Shown here: positions 33,402 to 41,707 of the stretch, in pieces | How positions within the stretch are numbered: the first letter of the stretch is position 1 | Layout: the number at the start of each line of letters is the position of its first letter | Notes under the pieces: generated by a model | Told to the model about the DNA's origin: nothing | Seen by the model: the letters and a program-made list of their open reading frames with translations, nothing else | The model's database searches: none | Made by a program: the position numbers and the translations under genes | Origin: an uncultured Aquimarina sp. | GTDB lineage: Bacteria; Bacteroidota; Bacteroidia; Flavobacteriales; Flavobacteriaceae | Assembly (NCBI GenBank): GCA_947498815.1 | Contig: CANMLU010000005.1 | Location: 124,001-188,000 of the forward strand | Reading direction: 5' to 3' | DNA: 64,000 bases

Positions 33402-34037
33402 TTGGAAAAGAAAAACATAATAGTAGTATTCATCTTTATATTCTTATTTGGCTTTTATATTAATGCCCAGGAAAAACCTGTTCGATTAATTGAAGAGAAG
33501 CTAAAAAAAAGAACTATTCTTTATGTTCAGAACGACACAGATGTCGAAAAGAGTGTTTTCTTAAAAGTCGAACCTATAGGATATCGTCGTAGCGCTCAAC
33601 GACCTATTATCAAAAAAATACCCGCAAATAGTAGGTTACAGATGATGGTTCTAATCCCACTTACAGATGTAGAGTCCTATTATACCTATAACCTGGTTGT
33701 AAATGAAGCGCTTGAAGCCATTGAGGTAGATCGAAGCAAAGCCCCAAAAAAGGAAGCTCCAGTTTCTTCAATAATGAGATCAGAAACCATTATTTTCACC
33801 AAAAATGATTGCAAGAAGTGCGGTTCCTTAATCTCTAAACTAAGTGAAAGTCATATCAAATTCAGAGAAGTTAATATTGATGCCAAAAACCGGTATCGAG
33901 ACTATTTATGGGATTTATTGGATAAAGATGGTTATAACAAAAACACTGTCGGTGTTCCACTTGCAGTAGTAGAAGGAATACTTAAATATCCTATAGATGA
34001 CCTGGATGAGTTTGTAAAATCCCTCTCTAACAAATAA
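33402..34037 (+). CDS. Exported protein with glutaredoxin-like C-terminal domain
   Basis: The protein has 211 residues and starts with TTG at 33402; no ATG precedes the signal segment (IIVVFIFIFLFGFYINA). The N-terminal region (25-125) has predicted strands and no family I recognise (RTILYVQNDTDVEKSVFLKVEPIG). Residues about 128-211 form a glutaredoxin/thioredoxin-like domain: ETIIFTKNDCKKCGSLISKL with a CxxC, then FREVNIDAKNRYRDYLWDLL and a cis-Pro candidate in NTVGVPLAVVEG. It is a possible periplasmic redox protein. It lies 38 bases after permease 2 and may be part of the metal operon, where thiol chemistry would fit, but this is inference. Confidence 0.7.
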   Translation: MEKKNIIVVFIFIFLFGFYINAQEKPVRLIEEKLKKRTILYVQNDTDVEKSVFLKVEPIGYRRSAQRPIIKKIPANSRLQMMVLIPLTDVESYYTYNLVVNEALEAIEVDRSKAPKKEAPVSSIMRSETIIFTKNDCKKCGSLISKLSESHIKFREVNIDAKNRYRDYLWDLLDKDGYNKNTVGVPLAVVEGILKYPIDDLDEFVKSLSNK

Positions 34038-34449
34038 CATGAGTAAAAACTCGTATGTAAAATAATTCTTTATATTCGAGCTTGATTTAATCCAGACATT
34101 ATGCATAGATTACTACTAAATATGTTAATTGGCTCTCTAATCATAAACTACCGCAATGTGAGCATACGATGTATCAAATTCCAAAAAAACAAAATTCTAA
34201 AAATGGGAAATACGATGCAAGCACTGAGGAGTCAAACCTAATCGAGAATATATCTAAATTTTTAACACTTTTAGATAGGTAAGAAATCATCATAAGTATA
34301 ACTACTACCTGAAGGGTAGTTATAAGTCAAAGAATCAATACAACTACAATTATTCTTTTTGGGAATGCCGAAAACCAGTATAAAAAGAATAAGCATATTA
34401 AATGAGTTTTGGCTACCTATTTTATAAAACTCTAAAAAATATTTTAATT
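34038..34449. other. Gene-poor stretch with gene remnant and hairpin
   Basis: These 412 bases hold an in-frame remnant (34109-34282), a hairpin ATAACTAC/GTAGTTAT (34298-34323) without a T tract, and the start of a leader (34392-34490) that is duplicated at 35633. No terminator with a T tract is visible after the glutaredoxin-like gene. Confidence 0.55.
34109..34282 (+). pseudogene. Possible coding remnant
   Basis: An open stretch runs from after a stop at 34106-34108 to TAA at 34280-34282 and has protein-like composition: WLSNHKLPQCEHTMYQIPKK, then SKNGKYDASTEESNLIENISK and a LTLLDR end. The only ATG (34169) would give 37 residues. It reads like the C-terminal end of a longer protein whose start is missing. 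I do not recognise the family. Confidence 0.3.
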
Positions 34450-34490
34450 ATGAAAAAAAGAATTTTAGTTTGCCAATGCTTTTTAATATT
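34392..34490 (+). repeat. Duplicated leader plus signal peptide, copy 1
   Basis: About 100 bases (leader from TTAAATGAGTTTTGGCTACC through the signal-peptide codons up to TTTTTAATATT) are nearly identical to 35633-35731. The block ends inside the signal peptide; the rest of the two genes is unrelated. It may carry the promoter (GAGTTTTG is close to TAnnTTTG). Confidence 0.75.
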
Positions 34491-35559
34491 AACTGCTTTT
34501 TCTTGCGATTCTGATGATGACCCTGTGAATAGAGTAAATAGACTTCCAAATTTTACAGTTATAGGTACCGACGATAAAGATGCCTTTCAATTTGATTTTG
34601 ATGAGGAATCGCAAACTGGAGAACTCACAAATATTACGGAAACTGAACAAATTCCAAGAGAATTTAGAACCATAGGTTTTACAGAAGAGGTTCTATCATT
34701 TTACGGTTTTGGTACTGCTTGGATTAAAAACACAGAAAGCAAAGAAGTAATTGTTAAAGAAAATTTTTTTGATACTTCTAATGGTGAACTACAATATTCA
34801 TCTACAAATTCTAAGAAGCATATATTCACTAGTTACTTTGAATCTAATACTTCAAATAATCTATATATTAGATCGCAAAATATAAGTAACTCTTCGATAG
34901 AAAATATATTTATCAATCAAGCTGACAATGTAAATTCTCAATTATATTTTCAAAATCATCTTATCATTTCTTATTTCAGATCGGAAAATCAACAAAACAA
35001 ATATTTCGTTACTGTATTGAACACGGATTCCAATGAAATTATTAAGACTTTAGAGTTTGAACAAGATGTTCAACTTATAACGACTAGCGATACTGGCGAT
35101 TTATTATTAGGAACTCGTTCAGGTACTAACCGAACCGATATTAAAGTTTACACCTTAAATACAATGGTTCAAAAAGAAGAATATGTTTCTGATTTTTTTG
35201 TTTATGGCACTTCTACCAGCAGATACAATAACGGTAGTTTATATTATGAACGAATTCTTGCTCAACCAAGTCCCATTAGGTATCTTCCGGCTATTATCGA
35301 TTTAAAAAACAACACTAGTAGAGATATTAATATTCTTAATGGCTTAACCGATTATGCGCAAAAAAATGATGTTTTAAATGTATCACTAGTGAATAGTATT
35401 GTTGATTTTGACACAGACATACTTGTTGCTTCCACTATTATGAGATACCCTAACTCCGTTACCAAAATTGGGATATTTTCATTCGATTTAAATGCAAACA
35501 TGGTGTCTGATCTAGTAATTGATAAAGATTTCGCCCCTAACTATTTATTTTTAAGATAG
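34450..35559 (+). CDS. Lipoprotein, possible beta-propeller-like (369 aa)
   Basis: The start is ATG 34450 (MKKRILVCQCFLILTAFSCDSDDDP), giving a lipoprotein signal with Cys19; an in-frame ATG 48 bases upstream would ruin the signal. The mature protein has repeating strand patterns (FTVIGTDDKDAFQF, EQIPREFRTIGFTEEVLSF, NKYFVTVLNTDSNEIIKTLEF, TDIKVYTLNTMVQKEEYVS), reminiscent of a propeller or WD-like surface protein, but no diagnostic motif is seen. The gene shares its leader and signal peptide with the gene at 35692. The function is unknown. Confidence 0.6.
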   Translation: MKKRILVCQCFLILTAFSCDSDDDPVNRVNRLPNFTVIGTDDKDAFQFDFDEESQTGELTNITETEQIPREFRTIGFTEEVLSFYGFGTAWIKNTESKEVIVKENFFDTSNGELQYSSTNSKKHIFTSYFESNTSNNLYIRSQNISNSSIENIFINQADNVNSQLYFQNHLIISYFRSENQQNKYFVTVLNTDSNEIIKTLEFEQDVQLITTSDTGDLLLGTRSGTNRTDIKVYTLNTMVQKEEYVSDFFVYGTSTSRYNNGSLYYERILAQPSPIRYLPAIIDLKNNTSRDINILNGLTDYAQKNDVLNVSLVNSIVDFDTDILVASTIMRYPNSVTKIGIFSFDLNANMVSDLVIDKDFAPNYLFLR

Positions 35560-35632
35560 ATTAGTTCTAATATATCTTATTCTTCTATCAAAGTTTGAAG
35601 GATACCTAGCCAAAAAAAGTAATTTTGATCAG

Positions 35633-35731
35633 AGCTTATTAAATGAGTTTTGGCTACCCATTTAATAAAATTCTAAAAAAATATTTTAATTATGAAAAAA
35701 AGAATTTTAGTTTACCAATGCTTTTTAATAT
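35633..35731 (+). repeat. Duplicated leader plus signal peptide, copy 2
   Basis: Second copy of the block at 34392-34490, with a handful of differences. It precedes and includes the signal peptide of the lipocalin-like lipoprotein at 35692. Confidence 0.75.
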
Positions 35732-36147
35732 TTCTTGCTTACTCATGTAATTCGGATGATACAATTGTACAAGAACCAAGTAAAGCTGTAGGTTCTTGGG
35801 TACTCACAGAATTAATAATGAGTGAAGCAATAGATAACAATAACGACTCTTCCTTTTCAACAAACTTGGTTAACGAATTGGAATGTCTCTTCGCTGAGTA
35901 TACCATTAAAGAAGATGGTACATGGACGTCTCAAGGCGTCTCTCTAGAAGTTACATATAATAATCCTCAAAATCTATTAATGTTCGATTGCCCAACAATC
36001 GATAACAAATCAGGGTTTTGGACCTTAGAAGGTGATAAATTAACACTAGAAAATAATCAAATTTGGACTTTAAATCAAGATAAGATTACTCTGGAAATAG
36101 GTAATGATTTACCAGGATTTAGACAAACGACATATACTAAAAATTAA
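35692..36147 (+). CDS. Lipocalin-like lipoprotein (151 aa)
   Basis: The protein has 151 residues. MKKRILVYQCFLIFLAYSCNSDD is a lipoprotein signal (Cys19). The mature part opens with KAVGSWVLTELIM, then YTIKEDGTWTSQGVSL, NKSGFWTLEGDKLTLEN and a final strand, matching the lipocalin-like/DUF5004 beta-barrels common in Bacteroidota surface proteins. The signal peptide is nearly identical to that of the unrelated protein at 34450. The stop is 112 bases from the convergent aminotransferase stop. Confidence 0.7.
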   Translation: MKKRILVYQCFLIFLAYSCNSDDTIVQEPSKAVGSWVLTELIMSEAIDNNNDSSFSTNLVNELECLFAEYTIKEDGTWTSQGVSLEVTYNNPQNLLMFDCPTIDNKSGFWTLEGDKLTLENNQIWTLNQDKITLEIGNDLPGFRQTTYTKN

Positions 36148-36259
36148 TGTAAATCAACAGTCTACTTTTTTATCGATCTTTATGGTTAGACTAATATTTA
36201 CAGATTTATCATTTATTACAGTAAATAATTTTTTCCAAATCATTAGTATATTGAACAAA

Positions 36260-37738
36260 TCAACCATGAAAACTTTTGTTTACCATTCTCTTTATTTCTG
36301 AAGAATACATGTCGTATTTTGATTTAATACTTATCACTCCCTTCTCCAAATCTATCACATAACCCTCTCTCCATTTTAAATGATGTACTGTAAGTTGCTT
36401 TACAGCATCAAGAATATATTTGATCTCTTGATTTGTATGTGTAGGATGGATAGACATACGAATCCATCCTGGTTTACTCGATAAGTTTCCTTGATCAATT
36501 TCATTCGTAATTTTTCTGGATTTTTCGGGAGTAACATTTAAGAGATAGTGCCCATAAGTCCCCGCACATGAACAACCACCTCTTGTTTGAATACCAAATC
36601 TATCGTTCAGCAATTTTACACCTAGATTATAATGTAAATCATCAATATAAAAAGAAACCACTCCTAACCTTTTCTTATGCTTCCAGGCAAGAACATGTAA
36701 ATTTGGTATGCTCTCAAAAGCATCCCAAATCATATCGAGAATTTCTTCTTCTCTTTTATTAATGTTGTCCACATTCATTTCTTCTTTTAATTGTAAGCAC
36801 ATAGCTACCTTAATGGTTTGAAGAAATGCAGGCGTACCACCATCCTCCCTGGCTTCTATATCGTCCAAATACTTGTGTTGCCCCCAGGGGTTGGTCCATG
36901 AAACGGTACCTCCACCAGGATCATCCGGAACTGCGTTTGTATACAATTCTTTATTAAAAATTAAAATACCCGTGGTCCCAGGGCCTCCTAAGAATTTATG
37001 ACCAGAAAAGTATATAGCATCTAGATAACACCCTTTTATATCATTAGGATGCATATCAATCGAAATATAAGGAGCAGAACACGCAAAATCAACAAAACAA
37101 AAACCATTATATTGATGCATTAACTCTGCTATTTCTAAATATGGAGTCATTATTCCAGTAACATTAGAACACGATGTTACTGCTGCAATCTTTACCTTTC
37201 TATGCGCATATTGTTGAATAAGTTTTTCGAGATTCTTTACCGAAACCAATCCTTCATCATTTGGTGGAATAATAACAACATCTGCTATTGTTTCTATCCA
37301 GGTCGTTTGATTCGAATGGTGTTCCATATGCGAAATAAAAACTATAGGTTTATCTTCTTCAGATAAACAAATTTGTTCTTTAAAAGATTCGTGAATTTTG
37401 AGTCCCAATATTCTCTGAAACTTATTTACAACTCCAGTCATTCCAGAGTTGGATGAAATAAGCACATCTTGTTCCGATGCATTAACATGCCTTTTGATGA
37501 TTTCCCGAGATTTATCATACGCATATGTCATTGTTAATCCGGTATTGGTTGTATCTGTATGAGTATTTGCAACAAAAGGGTAAAAATCTTTAAGCATCCG
37601 TTCTTCAATCGGTTGGTACATTCTACCACTTGCGGTCCAATCGGCATAAAGTATTCGAATCGAATCGTGATAAGGTGTTTTTATCGTTTGATTCTGACCG
37701 ATGATATTATGATGATATTTCGAAAAATGATGTTCCAT
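36260..37738 (-). CDS. Class V aminotransferase, cysteine-desulfurase-like
   Basis: The start at 37738 (MEHHFSKYHHNIIG) gives 492 residues; an upstream extension reads into the DUF4395 gene. It is a PLP enzyme of the NifS/SufS/CsdA group: ISHMEHHSNQTTWIE near residue 138, FVDFACSAPYISIDM near 225, the PLP Lys in YFSGHKFLGGPGTTG near 260, and the conserved Cys in RGGCSCAGTYGHYLL near 395. Unlike SufS (about 405 residues) it has a long C-terminal extension after about 415 (TPEKSRKITNEIDQGN and more). Cys chemistry, sulfur transfer or another elimination is expected. It starts 2 bases after the DUF4395 gene, so they form one operon. Confidence 0.82.
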   Translation of the reverse strand: MEHHFSKYHHNIIGQNQTIKTPYHDSIRILYADWTASGRMYQPIEERMLKDFYPFVANTHTDTTNTGLTMTYAYDKSREIIKRHVNASEQDVLISSNSGMTGVVNKFQRILGLKIHESFKEQICLSEEDKPIVFISHMEHHSNQTTWIETIADVVIIPPNDEGLVSVKNLEKLIQQYAHRKVKIAAVTSCSNVTGIMTPYLEIAELMHQYNGFCFVDFACSAPYISIDMHPNDIKGCYLDAIYFSGHKFLGGPGTTGILIFNKELYTNAVPDDPGGGTVSWTNPWGQHKYLDDIEAREDGGTPAFLQTIKVAMCLQLKEEMNVDNINKREEEILDMIWDAFESIPNLHVLAWKHKKRLGVVSFYIDDLHYNLGVKLLNDRFGIQTRGGCSCAGTYGHYLLNVTPEKSRKITNEIDQGNLSSKPGWIRMSIHPTHTNQEIKYILDAVKQLTVHHLKWREGYVIDLEKGVISIKSKYDMYSSEIKRMVNKSFHG

Positions 37739-37740
37739 AA

Positions 37741-38412
37741 TTATTCTTCTACAGTACCATTTATGATATCCCATAAATTAGTAGGATGCTCACTAAACAT
37801 ATCATTAAACAAAAACACCATCAACAAAATATATACAATAAACCCAAAAATGATTAAGATCTGAAACTTGGATGTCCTTTGTATATCTTGCCTATCCTTT
37901 AGTTCACAAACTTCACCGGGACAGTGTTGTACTTTATCTTTATAAAACCAACCATAAAATTTACATCCTAAACAAATACCAAATGCCGTTTCCCAAAATA
38001 AAAACACCAGACAGATAAGACAAACAAGCGCCGTTATAGGTCCATAGGAGTTAACCACATTCGATAGAATAAATATAAGTGACGATAAAATTAGTCCTAT
38101 GATCCATGCGAACTTTTTCTGTGGAGCGCCTACATATTCTGGTACCTGATTACGAACAATTAAACGCCCAAGTATGAGAAACGGTGAGAATTTCGGGTTA
38201 ATCAAAACTCGAATTATAATATCTGTCAGAAATATGGTCACGGCATATTTAAGCATTGTAAAATTGCCTGTAAAAATCACGACAAGTATAGCTATAAACA
38301 TAATTAAAAAAAGGATTCCGGCGGCGGCTCTTATCTCTCGTTCATTTAAAACGGGAATAGTATACCCTTCTACATGTTCTCCAAATTGGATTGTCTTACT
38401 TATTTTACGCAT
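37741..38412 (-). CDS. DUF4395-like membrane protein
   Basis: The protein has 223 residues with four or more helices (IRAAAGILFLIMFIAILVVIF, TIFLTDIIIRVLI, FAWIIGLILSSLIFIL, LVCLICLVFLFWETAFGIC). Motifs NEREIRAAAG, NPKFSPFLILGRLIV and the cysteine-rich FGICLGCKFYGWFYKDKVQHCPGEVC match DUF4395, whose members often sit beside redox or sulfur genes. The CxxC and further Cys on one face suggest a thiol role. The pairing with a desulfurase-like enzyme, 2 bases downstream, supports a sulfur-handling couple. Confidence 0.75.
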   Translation of the reverse strand: MRKISKTIQFGEHVEGYTIPVLNEREIRAAAGILFLIMFIAILVVIFTGNFTMLKYAVTIFLTDIIIRVLINPKFSPFLILGRLIVRNQVPEYVGAPQKKFAWIIGLILSSLIFILSNVVNSYGPITALVCLICLVFLFWETAFGICLGCKFYGWFYKDKVQHCPGEVCELKDRQDIQRTSKFQILIIFGFIVYILLMVFLFNDMFSEHPTNLWDIINGTVEE

Positions 38413-38481
38413 TTTGTTTGTCTTTTAGGTTATTATTTTAAGCTTAACCCATATTTATTTGGGCTAGCATACTTTATATTT

Positions 38482-39315
38482 TTAGAGATTAGGCAGCCAA
38501 AATATCTGAGCCGCCATGAAGATTCCAGCTCCGGTTAAAAATGTTAGAATTGTAAGGCCGACTGCCATTCCAAACTTTCCTACCCTGCCTCCTTTATCCT
38601 GAGCACAGAAATAGAGTTCCAGAAAGAAGAGAGGAAGTAGATAATTGGCTAGGTACAAAAACATATCAAACGGACCTGTAAGATCTTGGGTGCTGCCTGG
38701 AGCTTCTCCGCTATTAACGAAAATCCACAATCCAAACCCTATCCGAAAAAACCATACTCCACTCACTACTATAAAAGTGCGAATAGCCCACTTGCGATGT
38801 GACGCAAAATTGTGATTACGCGCAGTACGTATTGTCATAATCGAGAAGATCATAATCAACAGGGCATTACCCGAAATTGCGACCTGACCAAAAAAGCCAC
38901 CTACAACAGCTTCTCGGGCCCAAACCATGTATAACCCGCCTATACTAATCAATAGTGCTGTAAAAATATAGATACGTCCATTCCAGCGATGAAAAAGCCG
39001 AGCTTTAGTTCTGATTTGAGGAATAAGCTGAAGTGGTCCGCCAAAAGTTATAATAAAAGCTAATAGTATATGCATGAGCACAAATGCATTTCCTAAGAAA
39101 TCACCTTCTACAAACCCATGAATCATTCTTTTGGTCCAGGCGACTAGATTTCCTTTCATGAGAGTTCCACCGTAAAAAACGGCTATATAATACGCGAACA
39201 TCCACTGACCAAGGACAGCAATAATAAACCAGAAAGTAACGGCTGTGCGCAAAGCCTTATCGGAATTTTTAAAACTACTGTGCACGGCACTAACGGTATT
39301 GTCTTGTGAATTCAT
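38482..39315 (-). CDS. DUF2306-like membrane protein
   Basis: The protein has 277 residues with about seven helices. The middle part FAFVLMHILLAFIITFGGPLQLIPQIR-type segment, FHRWNGRIYIFTALL, and FASHRKWAIRTFIVVSGVWFFRIGF with their His residues match DUF2306, whose conserved His and Arg residues may bind a cofactor. The function is unknown. It lies between two other integral-membrane genes on the same strand, but gaps of about 70 bases on both sides leave operon structure open. Confidence 0.8.
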   Translation of the reverse strand: MNSQDNTVSAVHSSFKNSDKALRTAVTFWFIIAVLGQWMFAYYIAVFYGGTLMKGNLVAWTKRMIHGFVEGDFLGNAFVLMHILLAFIITFGGPLQLIPQIRTKARLFHRWNGRIYIFTALLISIGGLYMVWAREAVVGGFFGQVAISGNALLIMIFSIMTIRTARNHNFASHRKWAIRTFIVVSGVWFFRIGFGLWIFVNSGEAPGSTQDLTGPFDMFLYLANYLLPLFFLELYFCAQDKGGRVGKFGMAVGLTILTFLTGAGIFMAAQIFWLPNL

Positions 39316-39391
39316 AATTGTCGTTTTTAATCCACCAAAGGCAGATAAATTGATGATGGTTTTTGAAAAATTCTTGATAAAAAAATGTAGA

Positions 39392-40108
39392 TCAGAAATT
39401 GTATTCTGCTTTTGCCATATTCGTAGACTGGGAAAAGATTATCGAAGAATTAAACCCCTTAATCATGAGCCATGCTGACAGAAACAACCTATTCAATCCA
39501 AGTGGAAGCAGTAAAATCATTTCTGTACCATGGGTAGCTTTATCGAATATTGTAAGCATAATACCCGTTAACATCAATACAACTGCAATACCACCCCATG
39601 CGGATATAAACCTGGGAATAAGTTTTGACATAAATAAAATGTAATAAAACACAGGAAGAGCAAAGAAGGCGACGAGCATATCCAAATAGTGTGTCCACCA
39701 TCGTGTTGCATAGAGTACATCTCCAAAAATTTGAAAATAATCGGTATTCGCAGCTCCTGATTTCACATATTCTTGACTTAATGACAATACGGACAATGCG
39801 CTTAGATTATCAACAACAGATATTGTAAAACCAATAATACTGAAACCAAGATACCATAGCGCAAGGCCTGGACTATATTTTCTAAAGATAGGCAAGAGTA
39901 TAACTGCTATACCAACAGATATTGCACTACCAATTAGTCCAATAAGTACCGCTATAATAACCTGAGTTGAATTTGCAGCGACATTAGTAAGAAACTCTGA
40001 AACAAATATAATTGGGCCTAATAAAAATTGATGAATTAAAACTCCTATTATAAATTGAAGTAGAAGCAATACCCCTATAATTCTGGCAGTCTTTTTGTTT
40101 GATTTCAT
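39392..40108 (-). CDS. DUF4386-like membrane protein
   Basis: The protein has 238 residues with about six helices: IIGVLLLLQFIIGVLIHQFLL, VIIAVLIGLIGSAISVGIAVILLPIF, ALWYLGFSIIGFTISVVDNLSALS, LVAFFALPVFYYILF, GGIAVVLMLTGIMLTIF and the last. It opens with KKTARIIGVLLL, typical for DUF4386, a family of unknown function. It is likely co-regulated with the DUF2306 gene 76 bases downstream and the gene at 40199. Confidence 0.75.
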   Translation of the reverse strand: MKSNKKTARIIGVLLLLQFIIGVLIHQFLLGPIIFVSEFLTNVAANSTQVIIAVLIGLIGSAISVGIAVILLPIFRKYSPGLALWYLGFSIIGFTISVVDNLSALSVLSLSQEYVKSGAANTDYFQIFGDVLYATRWWTHYLDMLVAFFALPVFYYILFMSKLIPRFISAWGGIAVVLMLTGIMLTIFDKATHGTEMILLLPLGLNRLFLSAWLMIKGFNSSIIFSQSTNMAKAEYNF

Positions 40109-40198
40109 AATGTTCGTTTTTTGATTGATGATTGATTGATGAAGCGTTTTTAGATCTGATCACAGTTAAACTGCTAGATTATTCACAGATAATTTCCG

Positions 40199-40648
40199 TT
40201 AGTTAGCTCTCAAAAGTTTTTGGAAATAATTTTTATAAACATACTTCCATGGGATTGCAATAAGATCTATTGGAATAGCAATGGCAAAAGGCATAAAGAA
40301 CCCTTCTGTAGCAGTATCTAATTGCCCCTGAATACTCAACGGTAAATAAATACCTAGCAACCATACCGATTTATAAAATAATTGTAACAGAAGTAATGGC
40401 AACATTTTTAAGGGGTATCGCATACCCAATCCCATTAGCACGGCATAGGCTGCCCAAAAACTATAAACTACTCCATCGTAAGATCCCCAAACTTCACTAG
40501 GGTTTATAATTTCGGACCAAACATCATAGCCTAAAGCTGCAAAGGTGAGCAGATATACAAATTTCATAGCGTATACCTTAAACCTGGATACTTTAGTTTG
40601 ATGGGTGGTAGATGCTGATGCAATAGATGCAGTGTGTTCTAAATTCAT
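40199..40648 (-). CDS. Integral membrane protein of unknown family
   Basis: The protein has 149 residues with four predicted helices (FVYLLTFAALGYDVWSEII, VVYSFWAAYAVLMGLGM, LKMLPLLLLQLFYKSVWLLGIYLPL, FFMPFAIAIPIDLIAIPWKYV). It has a short polar N-terminus and a basic end (KNYFQKLLRAN). I do not recognise the family. It lies 90 bases before the DUF4386 gene on the same strand, and the three membrane genes share very similar small leader sequences with GATTGATGA-type direct repeats. Confidence 0.65.
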   Translation of the reverse strand: MNLEHTASIASASTTHQTKVSRFKVYAMKFVYLLTFAALGYDVWSEIINPSEVWGSYDGVVYSFWAAYAVLMGLGMRYPLKMLPLLLLQLFYKSVWLLGIYLPLSIQGQLDTATEGFFMPFAIAIPIDLIAIPWKYVYKNYFQKLLRAN

Positions 40649-40666
40649 AACTGTCCGTTTTTTGAT

Positions 40667-40684
40667 CTTCCTGCCGGCAGGAAG
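40667..40684. repeat. Perfect 18-base palindrome
   Basis: CTTCCTGCCGGCAGGAAG is a perfect palindrome, GC-rich in an AT-rich neighbourhood, 19 bases upstream of the gene at 40199 (reverse). It has the form of a REP-type element or a protein-binding site. No T tract follows. Confidence 0.55.
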
Positions 40685-40792
40685 GTTGATGATAAATGAT
40701 TGATGACTTATATTAATAATGAGTTGATGAGACTCCTTAGAAAACTTATAACGAATTGATTAAGTTCGTTTTAATATTAAATTTATTCCATT

Positions 40793-41341
40793 TCAGTTAG
40801 AGAAATCTACCTGTTTAGAATCTCCTTTTATTTTTACTTTTGATCCGGATGTTGAATGACACATCACAGATTCATACGATAGCTCCAGAGCACCTTTACT
40901 ATCATTACTAAATTCTATTTTCAAATCTTTTCCTGAAATCTTATTCATGGTTTCAAAACTTGTACCTGAACTCACATTTAACTCATAGAGATTCTTACTA
41001 GATATATATATTTTCACACTATCTCTTTTTCTTATTTCCTTCGTTTTTTCAATGATAAGTTCGTCATCTTTTACGATGGTTTTTATATGTGGTAATAGGC
41101 GTTCTGCCGCTTCAATTTTGATTTGTGTAACACTATCCTGGTAAAAATAAATCATGGCGTTCTGACTTATGGACATCTTTCCAAAGGCAGGAGTCGTTCT
41201 TACGTCAATTACAAAATCTACGGCCATTTCTTTTCTATCAATTTCATCTATATACCGGTGCATTTTAGATTGAAAAGCAAAGAAAAAAAAGATCATTACT
41301 ATGAGTCCAATTACCAAAATTAAATTACTTTTTTTCATCAT
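40793..41341 (-). CDS. Membrane-anchored GIN/DUF2807-like protein, short form
   Basis: The protein has 182 residues with an N-terminal membrane anchor (LILVIGLIVMIFFFFAFQ). The rest has the parallel-strand pattern of the GIN/DUF2807 adhesin-like fold: SVTQIKIEAAERLLPHI, VKIYISSKNLYELNVSSGTS, DLKIEFSNDSKGALELSYES. DUF2807 members usually run longer, so the C-terminal end may be cut; after the TGA no continuation is apparent in the same frame. It overlaps the GntR gene by 17 bases and is the last of the ABC/GntR operon. Confidence 0.6.
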   Translation of the reverse strand: MMKKSNLILVIGLIVMIFFFFAFQSKMHRYIDEIDRKEMAVDFVIDVRTTPAFGKMSISQNAMIYFYQDSVTQIKIEAAERLLPHIKTIVKDDELIIEKTKEIRKRDSVKIYISSKNLYELNVSSGTSFETMNKISGKDLKIEFSNDSKGALELSYESVMCHSTSGSKVKIKGDSKQVDFSN

Positions 41342-41705
41342 CTAGACTATTTACATATTGATCATATGAGTTTTTTACTTCTTCAAAGGTTACATCGAGT
41401 AACATCATCTTTTTGAATACATCAGGAAGAGTCGTTCCCATAAACTCACTTTTCTTAATATTAAGAACTGTGTCATAGCCATTTTCAGACACAAAATACC
41501 CTATTCCTCTTTTATTATAAATCACTTTTTGTTCTTGTAAATGGTTAAACGCTCGTATTGCTGTATTCGGATTAACCTCTACCATAACAGCAATCTCTCT
41601 CACAGAAGGTATTCTTTCTTCTTCCTGCCATCTTCTTACAAGGATATTTTCATAAAAAAAATCCACGATCTGTAAGTATATCGGTTTGCCATTATCAAAA
41701 TCCAT
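41325..41705 (-). CDS. GntR-family (YtrA-type) transcriptional regulator
   Basis: The protein has 126 residues, a short YtrA-type GntR. The winged helix is QIVDFFYENILVRRW, VREIAVMVEVNPNTAIRAFNHL and IYNKRGIGYFVSENG. A short dimerisation tail follows (about 90-126). YtrA regulators usually control an adjacent ABC transporter by responding to cell-wall or membrane stress. Here it lies third in the operon, after the ATPase and permease genes (2-base gap), and overlaps the next gene by 17 bases. Confidence 0.88.
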   Translation of the reverse strand: MDFDNGKPIYLQIVDFFYENILVRRWQEEERIPSVREIAVMVEVNPNTAIRAFNHLQEQKVIYNKRGIGYFVSENGYDTVLNIKKSEFMGTTLPDVFKKMMLLDVTFEEVKNSYDQYVNSLDDEKK

Positions 41706-41707
41706 GG

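Noticed and set aside
34101-34241. Forward ATG frame of 46 codons in the gap after the glutaredoxin-tail gene
   Set aside because: It overlaps a better coding-like frame (34109-34282), has an odd composition and no motif; chance ORF more likely.
34298-34323. Terminator for the glutaredoxin-tail gene
   Set aside because: The hairpin ATAACTAC/GTAGTTAT has no T tract and lies 260 bases past the stop; its role is undecided.
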